From: Kribbella flavida DSM 17836
GTDB taxonomy: Bacteria; Actinomycetota; Actinomycetes; Propionibacteriales; Kribbellaceae
Direction: 5' to 3'
Assembly (NCBI RefSeq): GCF_000024345.1
Contig: NC_013729.1
Coordinates: forward strand, 7,006,001 to 7,070,000
DNA length: 64,000 nt
Each line of letters starts with the position of its first letter. Positions within the stretch are counted from its first letter, which is position 1. Shown here in pieces: positions 61,370 to 64,000 of the stretch. Below the pieces are notes generated by a model, which saw nothing but the letters and a program-made list of their open reading frames with translations, did not search any database and was not told where the DNA came from. Position numbers and translations under genes: made by a program.

Positions 61370-62962
61370 ATGTCCCAGCAGTTGCCGCGACGCGCAGTAC
61401 TGATCGGCGGAATGGCAGCGGGCATCGCCGGCCCGTGGCGGTCGAAGGAGCCCCGTCCCGGTGAGTCCGGCTCGGGCGATCGTTCGCTGGCGATCACTCA
61501 CGTCGACGTGATCGACTGCACGCAGCCACGTCCTCGCCGCGACATGACGGTCCTGATCGACCGAGGGCGCATCTGCGCCGTGGACCGCAGCGGCGCGCTT
61601 CCGGTGCCGTCTGGGTTCACCGTTGTCGGGGGACGCGGCAAGTTCCTGATTCCGGGGCTGGCGGACATGCATGTGCACAGCCCCGCGGCGTCGGTGCGGA
61701 TCACCCCGTCACTCCACCTGGCGAACGGCGTGACGTCGGTCCGCGAGATGGCCGGGACGCCCGAGATCCACCGCTGGCGCAAGGCAATCGAGCGCGGCGA
61801 ACTCCTGGGCCCGCGATGGACCGTGGGCAGCGAGATCGTCGACGGCTACCCGTCCCTGCTGCTCGGGCCCGGCGAGACCGAGGGCGCGATCGTGGTCAAG
61901 GACGCAGGCGACGTTCGCGCGGCGCTGCACCGCATCCGGCGCAGCGGTGCGGATTTCGTGAAGATCTACTCCCGCGTCTCCCCGGCCGCGTTCCGCGCGC
62001 TCATGACCGAGGCCCGGCGTACCGGCCTCTCCGTCGCCGGGCACCTGCCGGACGGCGTCACCGTCACCGAGGCGGTTCGCTCCGGCCTGAGCACGATCGA
62101 GCACCTCCAGGCGCTCGGCTGCGCGATCTCCACCGACGCCGTGTGGGCCCGGTTGGCCGCCGTCCGCATCGCCGCCGGAGACTACGCGAGCTGGTTCCGC
62201 CAGTTGCACCCGATCGAGTACGCCGCGATGACCCAGCAGGACCCGTCGCGGCGGTCGCGACTGCTGGACCTGCTCGCGGAAGCCGGCACGTTCGTCGATC
62301 CGACCCTCACGATGCACCTGACGGCGGATCGGCCGGAGGACGTCGACACCGACGACCCGCGGCTTGTGTACATCCCTCAGGAGACGCGGGACTTCTGGAC
62401 GTACGGTCTCGAGGAGATCTACCTAGCCGGACGGACGCCGCGGGAGATTTCCGAACAGCGCCGCCTCTACGATCTGCGCCTCGACCTCGTCGCCCGGATG
62501 CAGGCGACCGGCGTACGTCTGCTCGCGGGGACCGAGGCGGGCTTCATCTATTCGTACCCCGGTTTCGGCATGCACGACGAACTCGTCGAGCTGGAGCGGG
62601 CCGGGTTGACGCCGTGGCAGGCGTTGCGGGCCGCGACCCTGACGCCCGCCGAGGCGCTGGGCCGGGCGGACGACCTGGGCACGGTCGAGCGCGGCAAGTT
62701 CGCCGACCTGGTCCTGCTCGGTGCCGATCCCCTCGCCACCACGGCCAACCTCCGCCGCATCGACTCGGTGGTGGCCGGCGGCCGGCTGATCACGCCGACG
62801 ATGCGGCAGCAACTCCTGGCCGACGCCAAGCGCGCCGCCGGGGCCGCCGACGCGAACGCCGGGTACCACGGCGGCTGCGGATGTCACCTGCCGCGGCAAC
62901 GGCCGGCAGCCGGCGGAGACAGGTCCGTCGGCGAGCGCGGACACGCCGCCGCTCTAGGGTAG
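61370..62962 (+). CDS. Exported metal-dependent amidohydrolase
   Basis: 530 residues. The N-terminus LPRRAVLIGGMAAG resembles a Tat signal. The amidohydrolase barrel has His101 and His103 (ADMHVHS), the likely carboxylated Lys in ADFVKIYSRV, His in VAGHLPDGV and His in STIEHLQAL. The usual metal-binding Asp of AGTDAG is Glu here (LLAGTEAGF). The family includes imidazolonepropionase/prolidase-like hydrolases. The last 40 residues are Gly/Cys/Arg-rich and non-conserved. AGGAG precedes ATG 61370. Confidence 0.85.
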   Translation: MSQQLPRRAVLIGGMAAGIAGPWRSKEPRPGESGSGDRSLAITHVDVIDCTQPRPRRDMTVLIDRGRICAVDRSGALPVPSGFTVVGGRGKFLIPGLADMHVHSPAASVRITPSLHLANGVTSVREMAGTPEIHRWRKAIERGELLGPRWTVGSEIVDGYPSLLLGPGETEGAIVVKDAGDVRAALHRIRRSGADFVKIYSRVSPAAFRALMTEARRTGLSVAGHLPDGVTVTEAVRSGLSTIEHLQALGCAISTDAVWARLAAVRIAAGDYASWFRQLHPIEYAAMTQQDPSRRSRLLDLLAEAGTFVDPTLTMHLTADRPEDVDTDDPRLVYIPQETRDFWTYGLEEIYLAGRTPREISEQRRLYDLRLDLVARMQATGVRLLAGTEAGFIYSYPGFGMHDELVELERAGLTPWQALRAATLTPAEALGRADDLGTVERGKFADLVLLGADPLATTANLRRIDSVVAGGRLITPTMRQQLLADAKRAAGAADANAGYHGGCGCHLPRQRPAAGGDRSVGERGHAAALG

Positions 62963-62967
62963 GCGCC

Positions 62968-63555
62968 ATGGGCAACCGGGAATCACTGCTGGCCGGCGCG
63001 AGGAAATGCCTCCAGACCAAGGGCTTCGCCCAGACGACGGTCCGCGACATCACCGAGGCAGCCGGCGGCGTGAGCATGGCCGCCATCGGCTACCACTTCG
63101 GCTCCAAGGAAGCCTTGCTCACCGAGGCCCTGGTGCAACTGACCGAGGAGTGGGGCCGGCAGGTCGAGGATGCGTTGAGCGCCTCCGATGAGCAACTGGA
63201 ACCGGCGGCGCGGTTCGCCGTCGCCTGGGACCGCTTGCTCCAGTCGGCGCTCGCCAACCGGCGACTGTGGGCAGTCACGTTCGAGGTCATCGCCAGCGCG
63301 GATCAGGTTCCCGCCGTGCGCGAACGCATCCTCGCCGGGCTCGGCCAAGCACGCGACGGTTTGCTGCAGAACCTCGGCCATCCCCTCGATGCCGACAACG
63401 CGGAGTCCACCTGGGCCGTCGGCTCGCTCTACCAGGCCCTTCTCACCGGCCTGATGGCCCAAAGCCTGATCGACCCCGACCACGTCGTGACCGGCAGCCA
63501 ACTCGCCCACGCCTTCGCCGAGATCGGCCGGCACAGCGCCGGCCGGCCAAGGTGA
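62968..63555 (+). CDS. TetR-family transcriptional regulator
   Basis: A 195-residue regulator with HTH LLAGARKCLQTKGFAQTTVRDITEAAG and SMAAIGYHFGSKEALLTEAL, and a C-terminal domain of the AefR/tetracyclin-repressor-like type (LWAVTFEVIASADQVPAVRERI). It begins five bases after the amidohydrolase stop, so the two are probably co-transcribed and the regulator may act on the amidohydrolase promoter. Confidence 0.9.
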   Translation: MGNRESLLAGARKCLQTKGFAQTTVRDITEAAGGVSMAAIGYHFGSKEALLTEALVQLTEEWGRQVEDALSASDEQLEPAARFAVAWDRLLQSALANRRLWAVTFEVIASADQVPAVRERILAGLGQARDGLLQNLGHPLDADNAESTWAVGSLYQALLTGLMAQSLIDPDHVVTGSQLAHAFAEIGRHSAGRPR

Positions 63556-63683
63556 TGATCGAAGTCCCTGCTCAAGGAACGGATCGTCCCTGACCAACGC
63601 ACGACGTCCTGATCGAACCGACCACGTTCCGGTACGGCGTACTGAGCATTCTGATGACTCGGCGGACCGTTAGCATCGCCGCC

Positions 63684-63890
63684 ATGAGGTACACGCCCAT
63701 GGGCCGCCGAACGATTGCCTGGTTCACCGTGATCGGCGTGATCTTCACCGTCATCGGCCTCGTGCTGCGGCCGGTGAACATCGACGTCGCGGTGGGTGCG
63801 TTCCTGCTTGCGCTCGGCGGTTTCGGCCTGGCCGGCTACGGCCTGTTCGAGCGCCTCGTCGACCGCATTCCGAGCCGCTCGCAGCGCTGA
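63684..63890 (+). CDS. Small two-helix membrane protein
   Basis: 68 residues from ATG 63684: a basic start (MRYTPMGRRT), a first helix AWFTVIGVIFTVIGLVL, a short loop and a second helix VGAFLLALGGFGLAGYGLF, then a basic tail. No family recognised. The 110 bases after it to the window end contain no identifiable gene. Confidence 0.6.
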   Translation: MRYTPMGRRTIAWFTVIGVIFTVIGLVLRPVNIDVAVGAFLLALGGFGLAGYGLFERLVDRIPSRSQR

Positions 63891-64000
63891 CGCCCGGCCT
63901 AGCCACAACTGACCGGGCAGGCCTGACCTGGAGGTGGGTGGACTGACCGCGCGACCGGACAGCACCTCCACGGACGGCGCCGCCTGAGCGGTGGCTCAGG

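Noticed and set aside
63891-64000. A gene at the right edge of the window
   Set aside because: No start or stop with supporting signals is visible; only short inverted repeats (TGAGC/GCTCA) are seen near the end.

Overview
This is a contiguous piece of chromosome from a very GC-rich actinobacterium. The codon usage (strong G/C at third positions), many GTG starts, secreted streptogrisin-type protease, mycolate-free cell-wall genes, divergent Lrp-bkd arrangement and the abundance of small VOC, DinB, GNAT and TetR genes fit a soil actinomycete of the Nocardioidaceae/Kribbella type. That genus-level guess is inference only. No rRNA, tRNA, CRISPR array or complete mobile element is visible.

1-11 kb: a regulator running off the left edge, a Pro-rich anchored protein, an alpha/beta hydrolase, L-serine dehydratase sdaA under a glycine riboswitch, two membrane proteins, a truncated relic of an S33 (TAP-type) hydrolase beside an intact secreted paralogue, a secreted streptogrisin-like protease and an Xaa-Pro aminopeptidase.

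11-21.6 kb: a cyclic-amino-acid catabolic block. A GntR regulator and its palindromic operator precede an operon holding an unknown gene, an NRAMP-type transporter and pxpABC (5-oxoprolinase). Facing it, with overlapping 3' ends, is a tightly coupled operon for trans-4-hydroxy-L-proline breakdown: epimerase, DapA-like deaminase, a fused ferredoxin/FAD dehydrogenase subunit and a second FAD subunit, probably controlled by an XRE-cupin regulator. With the proteases and aminopeptidase next door this looks like a peptide/collagen-scavenging neighbourhood.

21.6-42.9 kb: mostly housekeeping and accessory functions. These are a PRISE-type reductase with a divergent LysR, a MarR regulator, a secreted trypsin, a sortase with its tandem-repeat surface substrate, a TetR regulator, a REPIN-like repeat, the branched-chain keto acid dehydrogenase genes (E1 alpha, E1 beta, E2) with a divergent Lrp regulator, twin lipoproteins, a cis-prenyl transferase, and a series of small enzymes (VOC, DinB, HAD, DUF1905, MazG-like).

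42.9-55 kb: a decaying accessory zone. A DinB gene carries three frameshifts. A TetR-SDR-Gfo/Idh-MFS cassette lies between two about 80-base inverted repeats, together with an IS21 istA fragment. Further on are a degraded methyltransferase gene, an aminoglycoside/hydroxyurea-type kinase that has lost its catalytic loop, a GntR-TetR fusion regulator, and an isolated but intact-looking mraY paralogue.

56-64 kb: secreted proteins of unknown function, including a tandem pair of 427-residue paralogues closed by a strong intrinsic terminator, then an exported amidohydrolase with an adjacent TetR gene and a small membrane protein.
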